From the NCBI GenBank assembly GCA_937907165.1, contig CALCUH010000214.1:3231-67230 (forward strand): a stretch of DNA of 64,000 nucleotides. The letters run 5' to 3'. How positions within the stretch are numbered: the first letter of the stretch is position 1; each line of letters begins with the position of its first letter. Origin of the DNA: an uncultured Bacteroidales bacterium. GTDB lineage: Bacteria; Bacteroidota; Bacteroidia; Bacteroidales; Paludibacteraceae. Position numbers and translations under genes: made by a program. A model generated the notes under the pieces. The model searched no databases. It was not told the DNA's origin and worked only from the letters and a program-made list of their open reading frames with translations. This document shows, one piece after another, positions 1 through 7,813 of this stretch.

Positions 1-641
1 GCAATGGCTTTCGGTGTATAGTATTCGGCATATTTACCACCACCTGCTGTGTTGTAGTCCTTAATAAGGTATTCGAAAATATCAGAGAAGAAGTCATATT
101 TCTCTTCCAAGGCTTCCTCAAAGGTAAACTTGGCCAACTTATCAACCAACGCTCTTGCGAAATTGTCACGTTCTGCTTCATCGGTCACAAACAGTGTTAG
201 TTTCTCGAAAATCGGGATCTTCGTATTCTGAGTCGTCTTTGTATAATAGATGGCAATATTGTCGTTGGCAATATCTAACATTGTTTGGTCGAATATGGCT
301 GCGAAATCACCCTTCGACTGTTGGTTCCAAAGATTGGAAATCAGCTGGTATGGCTTGAATCTTGGCACCTCTGGTGGCAAGAAGGCAAACGCCATTTCCC
401 TATCGTTGTCGGGAAGCTTGGCATAAACCTCTTCCCATTTGTTACCGGCATCCTTTATAGCCTGAATGCAAGGTAATTCCACTTTCTTAAGCTCACAGCC
501 GAATTTGTCGGCCATATACTTGTAGAGGAACACCTGCGTGATAATCTTATACTCGTTTCCGTCATTTCCCATACCCGCTTTCTGGCAAGTCGCCTTCAAG
601 CTGTCAATCAAGTCGATTGTTTTTTGTTTTATATCGCTCAT
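1..641 (-). CDS. hsdM: Type I restriction-modification methylase subunit HsdM, N-terminal part (cut by window edge)
   Basis: Reading leftward from the ATG at 641 (MSDIKQKTIDLIDSLK) gives about 213 codons with no stop before the window edge. The protein begins like the HsdM N-terminal helical domain and reaches DYNTAGGGKYAEYYTPKAI, the start of the N6-adenine methylase region where type I M subunits carry a GEFYTP/AEYYTP motif. The S-adenosylmethionine and NPPF motifs lie outside the window. The gene starts 19 bases after the hsdR stop, so the two should be co-transcribed. With a specificity subunit, presumably further left, it would methylate the recognition site. Confidence 0.9.
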   Translation of the reverse strand, partial: MSDIKQKTIDLIDSLKATCQKAGMGNDGNEYKIITQVFLYKYMADKFGCELKKVELPCIQAIKDAGNKWEEVYAKLPDNDREMAFAFLPPEVPRFKPYQLISNLWNQQSKGDFAAIFDQTMLDIANDNIAIYYTKTTQNTKIPIFEKLTLFVTDEAERDNFARALVDKLAKFTFEEALEEKYDFFSDIFEYLIKDYNTAGGGKYAEYYTPKAI

Positions 642-660
642 AATTAATGATTTATTCTAT

Positions 661-3600
661 TTATGCGCCATAATAACTGTTGTATTGGTCTATGTATTGC
701 TTGGCAACCCTGATTTTTATGAAATCATAGTCCACCATATTGGGTTTTATATCTTTTATCTCCCTTAGGCTCATCGCTATCTGTTGCAACACAGTCTGTC
801 CGAAGAACGCATCCTGCCTTAGTATATCGTTTCTGTCAAACACCTTTTCATCCACGGCATTCTTGATGTAGCACAAAGCCTGCACTATATCATCGTCAAA
901 CTTTGAAATAATCGGTGTTTCCTTCCTTTCACTGCGTTTGGCGTTCTCTTCCCTGATTCGCTTGTGCACATAGGCAAACTTGCTATCACCATTATAGCGC
1001 TTTAGTAGTGCGTCATTGGTCTTCTTCAGTTTGTTCAACCTATCCAAGATTTCACCCATTGCTACATTTTCAGCATTATAGTGTGCCAAATCCGACGGTT
1101 GGAATCCGTGTTCCTTGAAAATTTCATGGAATGCCTCTGCAATCGAGATATATTCAGGATCATCCTTGTCAAAGGCATCCGTCATCTCCTGTATAACACG
1201 CTGGTATTTCTCCCGCAACTCTGCCCCACCGTCAATAATGCGGAGTTCTTCCTCGCCTATATTGTTGAAGTTAAACTCAATATCCATCATTGCTCGGTTA
1301 ATGGCAAACTTGGTTTCATCGCTTGCTTGGAACGCTTCTTTCTGGTTGATAAGGTTGATTCGTCTTTGCACCTCGGTCAGCATTTCCGGAACCTTTGCTA
1401 TCGCAATCTTATCAATTTCGGTTTTCAACTCGTCATCACCGAAGTTCTTTACGATATTCACGGTATCTCTTGCCAGTTCCAGTGCATGCTTCAAATCAAT
1501 CAGCACCTTTTTGTCTTCCTGCGATGAAATCTCGCTAGTAAACTCTTCGATATTGTTTGTCGGGTACTCAAATAATATCTGTCTTACCTCCTTCATCTGC
1601 TTGATAAGAGTTTCCTTGTCCTCCATCACTTGCTGGTACAAGGCAGGTAGGTTCAAGTCATCACCTTCACCGTTATCTGCCTTTGGAAGCTGGTCAATAT
1701 TGTATCTATTCAGCTCTCGCAAATAGGCGGCGTTGGTTGCATCAAAATTCTGCTTGATGTCGGCAAAGTCTATCAAATAACCATACTTCATATCCTTGTA
1801 TGGTCTGTTCACTCTCGTGATAGCCTGTAGCAGGTTATGGTCTTTAACCTTTCTCCCGAAATACAGGCGTTTCAATCTTGGTGCGTCAAAACCAGTCAAA
1901 AGCATGTTGAACACAATCAGCAAATCAACTGTCATGTTCTTCTTAAAGTCATTGATAATGCCCTTTCTCGTTTCCTTGTCCTCGCTATCGTGGAGAATAA
2001 GCCCCGCCACCATCTTCTTCTTCAAAAGTTTCTCTTCAATGAGTTCATCTTGGATCTCATCCATCAGCTCCATCATCTTCTTTGCCTGACCAGAAGTTTC
2101 ACAGATAATCATGCCACCTAAGGTCTCGTCTCCATAGATGCCACGGAACTGACGTAAATCTGTAAGTATATAACGCATCAACGCCTTTACATAAGTCGGA
2201 TGCTCAATAATATCATTCTTCGAAATTTCACCACGCGTTACAAGCGTTTCCAGGTGTTCCACCTGCTTGCTGATATTGTCTCGGTACGAGGTTTCAATGT
2301 CTTCCCTTAAAATCTTCAAGGTGTAACCGTCTTGTACCGAACGGTCATAGTAATACGTGTGAAGATAGTCACCAAACACGGCACAGCTCGATCTTTCCTC
2401 GCCAATCAACGGTGTCCCTGTCAATGCAATCTTGATAGCATTAGGGTCTGCACCAAACAAATTGGCAAGGAAGCATCCACTAGGCTTGTAACCTCGATGC
2501 GCTTCGTCCATAACAAACACTCGCTGAAGGTTAGTGGCATAATTCGGTAGGTTAACAGCTTCCTTATCTTCTGCAAACTTCTGAATATTCACTACCGTGA
2601 TTTCGGCCTTTCCAGATGTACCTTCTTGCGACTGGTTCTGTCGGAATTGTTCAATCAGTTCCTGCTTGCTGTTCGCCGTTGTCACATTAAGACCTCTTGC
2701 TGCAAACTCTTGTGATGCTTGCTCCAGCAAGTCCAATCGGTCAACGATAAAGTAAAACTTGGCAACCTTATTCTGTTTTGCAAAAAGGTCTGTCAGCACA
2801 CGGTGCATGTAGAATGTCAAGGCAGTCTTACCACTACCTTGCGTATGCCATATAATACCACTCTTTACACCATTCTTAAGTTTTCCCCTTATGATCTGCG
2901 ATGCAAAAAACTGCTGGTAGCGCATGATGTGCTTTTCATCTCTGCTCTCAATCGTACCGTCTTCTCGCTGCTTTTCGAAATGAAGATAAGCAAGACCATA
3001 CTTAATCATGAATAGCAATCGTTCTGGACTACACATAGAAGTCAACACCCTATTGGTTGGTGTGTATTCCTTCTTATTCGTGATGTATTCCTCGTTATCC
3101 TTAAGCATTGGCACGTTGAAATCCGTGAGGATTTGTTTTTCCACTGCTGAATCCACCGCTTTATAAGGATAGTTTTGGTTATATGGAGCAACAGGCAGAC
3201 GTGTCGGATTCTCTTCTCTAAAGCAGTTGAAAGGTGCGTATTTTTTACCTGCAGTACAATAGAAAACACCTTCAATCGGAACAATACCGCCCTTGCTGTC
3301 ATACTCCATATTGTTGGAGAATATCATCAACTGGGTAATATTGATAAATCTTCTGAATTTCTTGTTAGGGAAACGCTTTTCGTTCATTCGCTTGCTCTCA
3401 TCAAGCATGCCACCTGGGTTATTCGGCTTCTTTACTTCAATAAAGCAAAGCGGCAAACCATTTACGAAAAGCGTAATATCGGGTCTGAACTCGTCTTCCC
3501 CGTTCTTGCAAGTAAACTCCGAAGTAAAATGATAAATGTTGTTTGCAGGGTTTTCAAAATCTACAAGCCGTTCAGGAGATACAGCCAATAAACGATTATA

Positions 3601-3852
3601 GAACTGTCTGCCGAGGTCATCGTCATCCAGTTCTTTCCTAATATCAGCCAGCACATCCTGCCATTTCTTATTTGTCCCAGGATTCAGTTTTTCAAACTGA
3701 ATCCTGAAAACATCCAGCAGGATATTGGTATCTTGGTCATAAATGGTCTTATCACCGATATGAATTTTACCAAAGTATGTGTATCCAAGTCTTGTCAGAT
3801 GCACCATTGCTGGCATCTGCACTCTTGTAGCTTCATTCAAACTATTGCTCAT
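661..3852 (-). CDS. hsdR: Type I restriction endonuclease subunit HsdR
   Basis: The 1063-residue protein has the HsdR layout. An N-terminal PD-(D/E)XK nuclease is visible as RPDITLF followed by FIEVKKP (about residues 123-143). Next comes an SF2 motor with Walker A HTQGSGKT (about 336-343), VMDEAHRGY (motif II), ALTGTPL (motif III) and a late helicase motif around TRVNRPY. A C-terminal helical region would contact HsdM. An upstream in-frame TTG at 3873 could add seven residues, but the ATG at 3852 (MSNSLNEATR) fits better. It precedes hsdM by 19 bases. With HsdM and HsdS it translocates and cleaves unmodified DNA. Confidence 0.95.
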   Translation of the reverse strand: MSNSLNEATRVQMPAMVHLTRLGYTYFGKIHIGDKTIYDQDTNILLDVFRIQFEKLNPGTNKKWQDVLADIRKELDDDDLGRQFYNRLLAVSPERLVDFENPANNIYHFTSEFTCKNGEDEFRPDITLFVNGLPLCFIEVKKPNNPGGMLDESKRMNEKRFPNKKFRRFINITQLMIFSNNMEYDSKGGIVPIEGVFYCTAGKKYAPFNCFREENPTRLPVAPYNQNYPYKAVDSAVEKQILTDFNVPMLKDNEEYITNKKEYTPTNRVLTSMCSPERLLFMIKYGLAYLHFEKQREDGTIESRDEKHIMRYQQFFASQIIRGKLKNGVKSGIIWHTQGSGKTALTFYMHRVLTDLFAKQNKVAKFYFIVDRLDLLEQASQEFAARGLNVTTANSKQELIEQFRQNQSQEGTSGKAEITVVNIQKFAEDKEAVNLPNYATNLQRVFVMDEAHRGYKPSGCFLANLFGADPNAIKIALTGTPLIGEERSSCAVFGDYLHTYYYDRSVQDGYTLKILREDIETSYRDNISKQVEHLETLVTRGEISKNDIIEHPTYVKALMRYILTDLRQFRGIYGDETLGGMIICETSGQAKKMMELMDEIQDELIEEKLLKKKMVAGLILHDSEDKETRKGIINDFKKNMTVDLLIVFNMLLTGFDAPRLKRLYFGRKVKDHNLLQAITRVNRPYKDMKYGYLIDFADIKQNFDATNAAYLRELNRYNIDQLPKADNGEGDDLNLPALYQQVMEDKETLIKQMKEVRQILFEYPTNNIEEFTSEISSQEDKKVLIDLKHALELARDTVNIVKNFGDDELKTEIDKIAIAKVPEMLTEVQRRINLINQKEAFQASDETKFAINRAMMDIEFNFNNIGEEELRIIDGGAELREKYQRVIQEMTDAFDKDDPEYISIAEAFHEIFKEHGFQPSDLAHYNAENVAMGEILDRLNKLKKTNDALLKRYNGDSKFAYVHKRIREENAKRSERKETPIISKFDDDIVQALCYIKNAVDEKVFDRNDILRQDAFFGQTVLQQIAMSLREIKDIKPNMVDYDFIKIRVAKQYIDQYNSYYGA

Positions 3853-3918
3853 CGCTATCAGTTTTAAATTCAAAAGTTACGTTTTTACCGCATTATATAC
3901 AAAATTAAGAAAAAATGC

Positions 3919-4138
3919 TCAATCTCCCTTAAAAATGTAACAAATACCTGTGCCTTTCCCTCCGAGCTCAGTTCTTCCCGGAAACTCATCCCATAACCAA
4001 ACTTTTTTAAGTATATTGCTATAACGTGGGAAAGACGTTTAATCAACGTTGCATTAATTTTTCAAACAAAGCACCTTTTTCCTTTCGATGTCATTTACTT
4101 CTCTACACTTTTTAAGGATATCGTATATTGTAACCATT
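3919..4138 (-). pseudogene. Broken N-terminal fragment of a restriction-type (Mrr-like nuclease/helicase) gene
   Basis: Leftward from an ATG at 4138 the sequence reads MVTIYDILKKCREVND and then shifts frame at least twice. It resumes as SNILKKVWLWDEFPGRTELG followed by GKGTGI and stops at 3919. This segment resembles the conserved N-terminal nuclease region of large type ISP/helicase-type restriction enzymes, where LKKVWLW.EFP.R..LGG.DTGIDLVA is typical (from memory of the family, not searched). Everything after the GIDL-like site is missing and the fragment ends just upstream of hsdR. It looks like an older restriction gene that was cut away and replaced by the hsd genes. Confidence 0.55.
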
Positions 4139-4362
4139 GAGTTATATTTTAATTCTTTTCTTGAATAATTATTTCTCCAAAATATGGATTTTTTGTCAAT
4201 CATTTCGAATTCCAATATACAAAATATTTCTTATCTGACTTTCAATCATATTATTGTCTTAAACAACACCATTTTTACGTTTCCTTCCGTAACATTATTA
4301 TGACCCTTATCTTCAGAAAAATAAGATCGCCACCGACTCTGGGACTTCCCATTCCTGTCCAC

Positions 4363-4500
4363 TCACCCCCTCCCTAACTTCTGCCCGTCGATGCGGATTG
4401 CCAAAGTTGTGTGTGGCTTCGCCCCCTCGCCCTTTACGCTTTCGCCACGTTCAAGCCGTTCCAGACGCTGCCATGTTTGTATAACCCTATAATCGTCCGA
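4363..4500 (-). pseudogene. GC-rich coding remnant, unidentified
   Basis: This stretch is clearly richer in G+C than its AT-rich flanks. On the minus strand it keeps one frame of 45 codons (contains RLERLERGESVKGEGAKPHT and LAIRIDGQKLGRG) before a TGA at 4363-4365. Upstream the frame runs into a TGA within about 20 bases, and no start codon is placed. It reads like the C-terminal tail of a lost protein. I do not recognise the family. Confidence 0.3.
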
Positions 4501-4596
4501 ATGATTACCAATATATCATTTGTATGAAAAATACGGATAAAGAAACATTGTTTATATCTTCATATGAATTTCTATAAAGCGTAGAGCGATTGATAG

Positions 4597-4604
4597 TACA
4601 TTTG
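4597..4604 (+). promoter_or_regulatory. Bacteroidetes-type -7 box (TACATTTG)
   Basis: The sequence matches the TAnnTTTG consensus and lies 15 bases before the start of the 4620 gene. No convincing -33 element is seen at the usual distance. Confidence 0.4.
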
Positions 4605-4619
4605 TAAAAAATAATAACG

Positions 4620-4973
4620 ATGAAAGAAGACCCAAAACAGTATTGCTTGAATTGTTTCTATTGCGACAATATCATATCACAGCCTGAAGTGCGTGGATTA
4701 ATGTATTTAGGATTCCCACGTTGTTTCATGTTTGTACATAATAAAAAGATGAAGTACCAAACCTATGAGGATTTCATTAATAGTGCAATTAAGATAAATT
4801 GGTTGGATCCGTCAGAACCAAGAACAAAAAAAGAGGAGGAAGAGGTGCTGACGAAATTGTGGAAATTCTCAGTGATACAAGAAGAAGAAAAAGAACGGCT
4901 TGATGAAGAACGAAAGAAGGGAATTGATGAAATTGACCTTAGCGAGTTCGATTTTTCGAGACAATTTGAATAA
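4620..4973 (+). CDS. Hypothetical protein with N-terminal cysteine cluster and acidic C-terminus
   Basis: The 117-aa protein has a CLNCFYC cluster at residues 9-15 plus another cysteine near residue 36, which could bind metal. A strongly charged helical tail (EEEEVLTKL, EEEKERLDEERKK) ends in IDLSEFDFSRQFE. There is no signal peptide or membrane segment. A TAnnTTTG box lies just upstream. No family is recognised. Confidence 0.6.
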   Translation: MKEDPKQYCLNCFYCDNIISQPEVRGLMYLGFPRCFMFVHNKKMKYQTYEDFINSAIKINWLDPSEPRTKKEEEEVLTKLWKFSVIQEEEKERLDEERKKGIDEIDLSEFDFSRQFE

Positions 4974-5007
4974 ATGAAAATGTCCATCCCGATATAGAGA
5001 TTTTCTC

Positions 5008-5015
5008 TAATTTTG
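5008..5015 (+). promoter_or_regulatory. -7 box (TAATTTTG) of the nuclease gene
   Basis: This is a TAnnTTTG match about 95 bases upstream of the 5111 start. The intervening leader contains a possible 12-codon ORF (5048-5086, MKRELMALLQNL), which could be a short leader peptide; that is inference only. Confidence 0.4.
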
Positions 5016-5110
5016 CAGAAAATATTACTCATAACAAAATTACTCATATGAAAAGGGAATTGATGGCACTACTTCAGAACTTGTAAGCCTCTACCCTATT
5101 TAGCGAAAAA

Positions 5111-6061
5111 ATGGAAAATTTTTTAAGAAGCGTATTAATAATGTTCATCGCAACATGTGTGATGTATAGTTGCGGAGACGATATTCTAAATGATATAGAA
5201 TACGGAAGCACGAATATAATCGAAGAAGATACGTTGTCGCCTTCTGAGGTCGATACAACATATATTCCAAATGAAAATGAGTTACCCGATTCAGTCGATA
5301 TTGAGCATGTAGAAGTTGATACTGCTTACGTTTTGAATACGGATACAGCGCCAACCTCAAATGAAGATAGCATTCAGCTAGATCTAGAAATACCAAGGCT
5401 GACAAAGGATATGCCTGAACAAATCTTAAAACGGATAGGTTATACTGTTTCCTACAATATTACAACGAAGAATCCTAATTGGGTCGCTTGGGTATTGACC
5501 AAGGACCACACAACAGGACCAATAAACCGTATAGACGGATACGACAATGACTATACTATATATGGTTATCAACCAAAAGAAAAAGATTGGGATGATATGC
5601 CCGATACTCTGAGTCATGGACATATGTGCCCAGCCGCTGATAACAAATGGAATAGACAAGCAATGGAGCAATCAACCTTGTTGTCAAATATATGTCCACA
5701 GGCGAAAAATTTAAACAGCGGTAGTTGGAATAAGTTGGAGGGGAAATGTCGGGATTGGGCAGAAAAATATGATTCCATATATATCGTATGCGGACCTGTA
5801 TTTTACTCTGATTCGATTAAGACAATGGGGGCTGCCAAGATCTGGGTTCCTGACGCTTTTTATAAGGTGGTTCTTTGCATGACTGGGAAACCTAAAGCCA
5901 TAGGATTTATATACACGAACGATAACCTATCGCATAATATGCAAAAGAGCGTTAGATCGGTTGCCGAAATAGAAGCTCTAACTGGTATAGATTTCTTTTG
6001 TTCTCTGCCAGACGAAATCGAGTATAGCATAGAAGCATCGGCATATTTCAATGCATGGTAG
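5111..6061 (+). CDS. DNA/RNA non-specific endonuclease, predicted lipoprotein
   Basis: The 316-aa protein begins with a hydrophobic signal ending in a lipobox-like CVMYSCGDD (cysteine near residue 21), so it should be lipid-anchored in the envelope. Residues about 35-95 are an acidic, proline/threonine-rich linker with two similar VDTTYIP/VDTAYVL stretches. From about residue 105 it matches the NUC1 family (Serratia nuclease type). The catalytic region LSHGHMCPAADNKWN corresponds to DRGHLAPAAD, followed by STLLSNICPQAKNLNSGSWN, which carries the metal-binding asparagine. The usual DRGH arginine is replaced by glycine (HGH). A bidirectional terminator follows. A surface nuclease could degrade extracellular nucleic acid or incoming DNA. 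Confidence 0.8.
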   Translation: MENFLRSVLIMFIATCVMYSCGDDILNDIEYGSTNIIEEDTLSPSEVDTTYIPNENELPDSVDIEHVEVDTAYVLNTDTAPTSNEDSIQLDLEIPRLTKDMPEQILKRIGYTVSYNITTKNPNWVAWVLTKDHTTGPINRIDGYDNDYTIYGYQPKEKDWDDMPDTLSHGHMCPAADNKWNRQAMEQSTLLSNICPQAKNLNSGSWNKLEGKCRDWAEKYDSIYIVCGPVFYSDSIKTMGAAKIWVPDAFYKVVLCMTGKPKAIGFIYTNDNLSHNMQKSVRSVAEIEALTGIDFFCSLPDEIEYSIEASAYFNAW

Positions 6062-6085
6062 CAAAAAAAAAAATCATAAAATAAA

Positions 6086-6113
6086 GGGAGTATGAGTTTT
6101 AATTCATACTCCC
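6086..6113. terminator. Bidirectional intrinsic terminator
   Basis: A perfect 10-bp stem (GGGAGTATGA with TCATACTCCC) and an 8-base loop is flanked by a poly-A run on the left and ATATTTTTT on the right. It can end the rightward nuclease gene and the leftward 6121-6552 gene. Confidence 0.85.
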
Positions 6114-6120
6114 ATATTTT

Positions 6121-6552
6121 TTATAGGTTATTGAAATATTTTGAGCGTTTTTTAAGCGCTTGTCTTAGGGTTTTTACACGCCAATGGAAGTCGAGGTTAA
6201 GGAATGCGAGTTCTTTTAACTCTTTAAGGGATATATAACCTAATTCGGACATCTCAAAATCACCGTTCAGAATCACATAACCAAACATTTCGTCACCGTC
6301 TCGTTCGGTAACGAAGATGTCAGTTGAACCAATGAAAAAGTGTGCGTAGACAATCGCATCATAGCCTTTGCCATCTTGTTCGTAGAGGTGGGGCATCTTT
6401 AAAAGCGTCTGCCCGAGTTTCTCGATGATATGCGAATATTCGTCCCAAGCGGATTTGACAACAGGTGTTTGGCAGTTACACATCATGTCAAAAGAAAGTT
6501 TCTGAGCCTCTGTCAGATTTTGGGCGATCGCCACATTGCTAATTGTTTCCAT
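6121..6552 (-). CDS. DUF2958-like conjugative-element protein
   Basis: In this 143-aa cytoplasmic protein the middle and end (IFVTERDGDEMFGYVILNGD, SELGYISLKELKEL, LDFHWRVKTL) follow the DUF2958 pattern: a TE..GD..FGYV strand pair, an E.GY.SL.EL helix, then a short final strand. Such proteins are common accessories of conjugative elements, with no firm biochemical role. An 18-base palindrome lies 29 bases upstream of the start, suggesting regulation. The family assignment is by pattern only. Confidence 0.6.
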   Translation of the reverse strand: METISNVAIAQNLTEAQKLSFDMMCNCQTPVVKSAWDEYSHIIEKLGQTLLKMPHLYEQDGKGYDAIVYAHFFIGSTDIFVTERDGDEMFGYVILNGDFEMSELGYISLKELKELAFLNLDFHWRVKTLRQALKKRSKYFNNL

Positions 6553-6580
6553 ATCGAAAATTTTTAAAGGTTATAAACTT

Positions 6581-6598
6581 GTTCGGTTAAAACCGAAC
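6581..6598. promoter_or_regulatory. Palindrome upstream of the DUF2958-like gene
   Basis: GTTCGGTT and AACCGAAC are perfect inverted arms around a 2-base centre. The tight dyad fits a dimeric repressor site better than an RNA hairpin. No U-tract follows in either direction. Confidence 0.45.
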
Positions 6599-6617
6599 CT
6601 TAACGGCACGGTTTTTT

Positions 6618-6737
6618 GACAACCACAAAGACGGTCATCGGCAAGACTGTTTCCCCTAAATACAACCCAAAGGGTGGAGATTTAGGGCGAACACTCGCTT
6701 GGTCTTGAAGATGTCGTCTGGTTGTCTGACCTTTGTG
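6618..6737. other. Dense set of interlocking inverted repeats, function unknown
   Basis: Five exact arm pairs fall in 120 bases: GACAACCA 6618/TGGTTGTC 6719; CACAAAG 6624/CTTTGTG 6731; CAAGAC 6642/GTCTTG 6702; CCCTAAAT 6654/ATTTAGGG 6680; ACCC 6665/GGGT 6672. The last three are nested. The first two cross each other, so they are alternatives or form a pseudoknot. It could be a structured RNA, or a recombination or relaxase site. The segment is non-coding and more GC-rich than its flanks. Confidence 0.5.
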
Positions 6738-6941
6738 ACGGTATGGTACGGATTCGGATCAAGTGACCCTTAAAAATCTATGGAGACAAAATGTGAATCA
6801 ATCGCCTTATGACAAGAGCCAAGAGAACAAATATGATGTGTGCCATAATAATACAATGCGTGGGACGGCATATATGAAACGAGGCAGAATTATAGTGGGT
6901 GCCCATGATGGCAAAAAAGGGGATGAACAACAATTGAAGCC

Positions 6942-7172
6942 GTGCTTACAATGACAGATGTGACGATGATACTCGAATATGTGATGAATGGTGTGGATGT
7001 CAGAATAGGCACACTTAAAGAAGTAAGCAAAAATAATGGATAGTGAATATATTGCCTGTAACAAACCACTATAATAAGCATGAACTAAGCGGTGGCAACA
7101 TAGCCGATGGACTTTACTTCATGCTATGTGTACGATGACAACGGTTTCGCAGTTGAAAAGATTGAGAGCTGA
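6942..7172 (+). pseudogene. Remnant of a dockerin-like secreted protein C-terminus
   Basis: One frame reads VLTMTDVTMILEYVMNGVDV, which resembles the second half of a dockerin type I repeat as found in many Prevotella proteins. It stops at a TAG near 7042. Further right, after frame shifts, come SGGNIADGLYFM and then VYDDNGFAVEKIES ending in TGA at 7172, a typical C-terminal sorting-domain ending. The upstream part is not recognisable. The decay suggests an old insertion that lost its function. Confidence 0.45.
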
Positions 7173-7191
7173 GATATAATAGTTAAACGGA

Positions 7192-7635
7192 CTATTCAGA
7201 AAGAGCCTCACTCAAAGGTTTTGCCTTAACATAAAAAGCAACCTTTTCGTAGAGTTTCTGTCTATCCATTTCTCTTGGATACAATTTACTCATTTGATTA
7301 AGGACAGCACTATATGTCCGTCCTAAGTTTAGATATATATCTTCGATAGACATCACCTGAAAAAAATAGGCTTTCAAACGAATACAATCACATTCATCCC
7401 ACAACATATATGAGTCTGAAAACGCCTCACGTTTTGTGAGTTTTTGATTCCGAGCTTTGGCTTGAGCAACTTTATTAAAAGTCTGTGATGCCTGCAACGA
7501 AGATAGTTTTCTGACCTCGAAGATAATTTTCATCGTATTAATAGGAAACCTTTTATGAATATCTGCAAGAGAAACCCCTTGTTCAACTAGCTCTTTCAAA
7601 ACTTTCTCTTTTTCCGTCGTCCAATAATTTACCAT
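7192..7635 (-). CDS. Small protein with two Myb/SANT-like helical repeats, putative DNA-binding
   Basis: The 147 residues hold two similar modules. The first starts YWTTEKEKVLKELVEQGVSL (about 4-23) and continues ADIHKRFP. The second is WDECDCIRLKAYFFQVMSIE (about 79-98), continuing DIYLNLGRTYSAVLNQ. Each has an aromatic residue at the start, an acidic/leucine helix and a second helix (S..DI...), as in SANT/Myb or GcrA-like helix-turn-helix repeats. It lies downstream of the primase in the same direction, after a gap of about 180 bases. DNA binding is inferred from the pattern. Confidence 0.5.
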   Translation of the reverse strand: MVNYWTTEKEKVLKELVEQGVSLADIHKRFPINTMKIIFEVRKLSSLQASQTFNKVAQAKARNQKLTKREAFSDSYMLWDECDCIRLKAYFFQVMSIEDIYLNLGRTYSAVLNQMSKLYPREMDRQKLYEKVAFYVKAKPLSEALSE

Positions 7636-7813
7636 CGCATTTATTATGTTATGTATTGAAATCAGTTGCTAAAGTAAGAAAATTTATCATTGCAGGAATG
7701 ATAACAAATAAAAAACGCTATCTTTGAATATTCATATATCAAGCAAAGTATTTAGGAGTCATTATCTGCGAAGATAAGGCTCCTTTTACATAGGGAACAA
7801 CCTTGAAATCTTG

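Noticed and set aside
1081..2121. Several rightward ORFs of 90-200 codons inside hsdR
   Set aside because: They are antisense shadows of a well-defined protein with catalytic motifs and have no family features.
3853..3873. TTG start adding seven residues to HsdR
   Set aside because: An ATG 21 bases downstream gives a standard start, and TTG starts are rare in these genomes.
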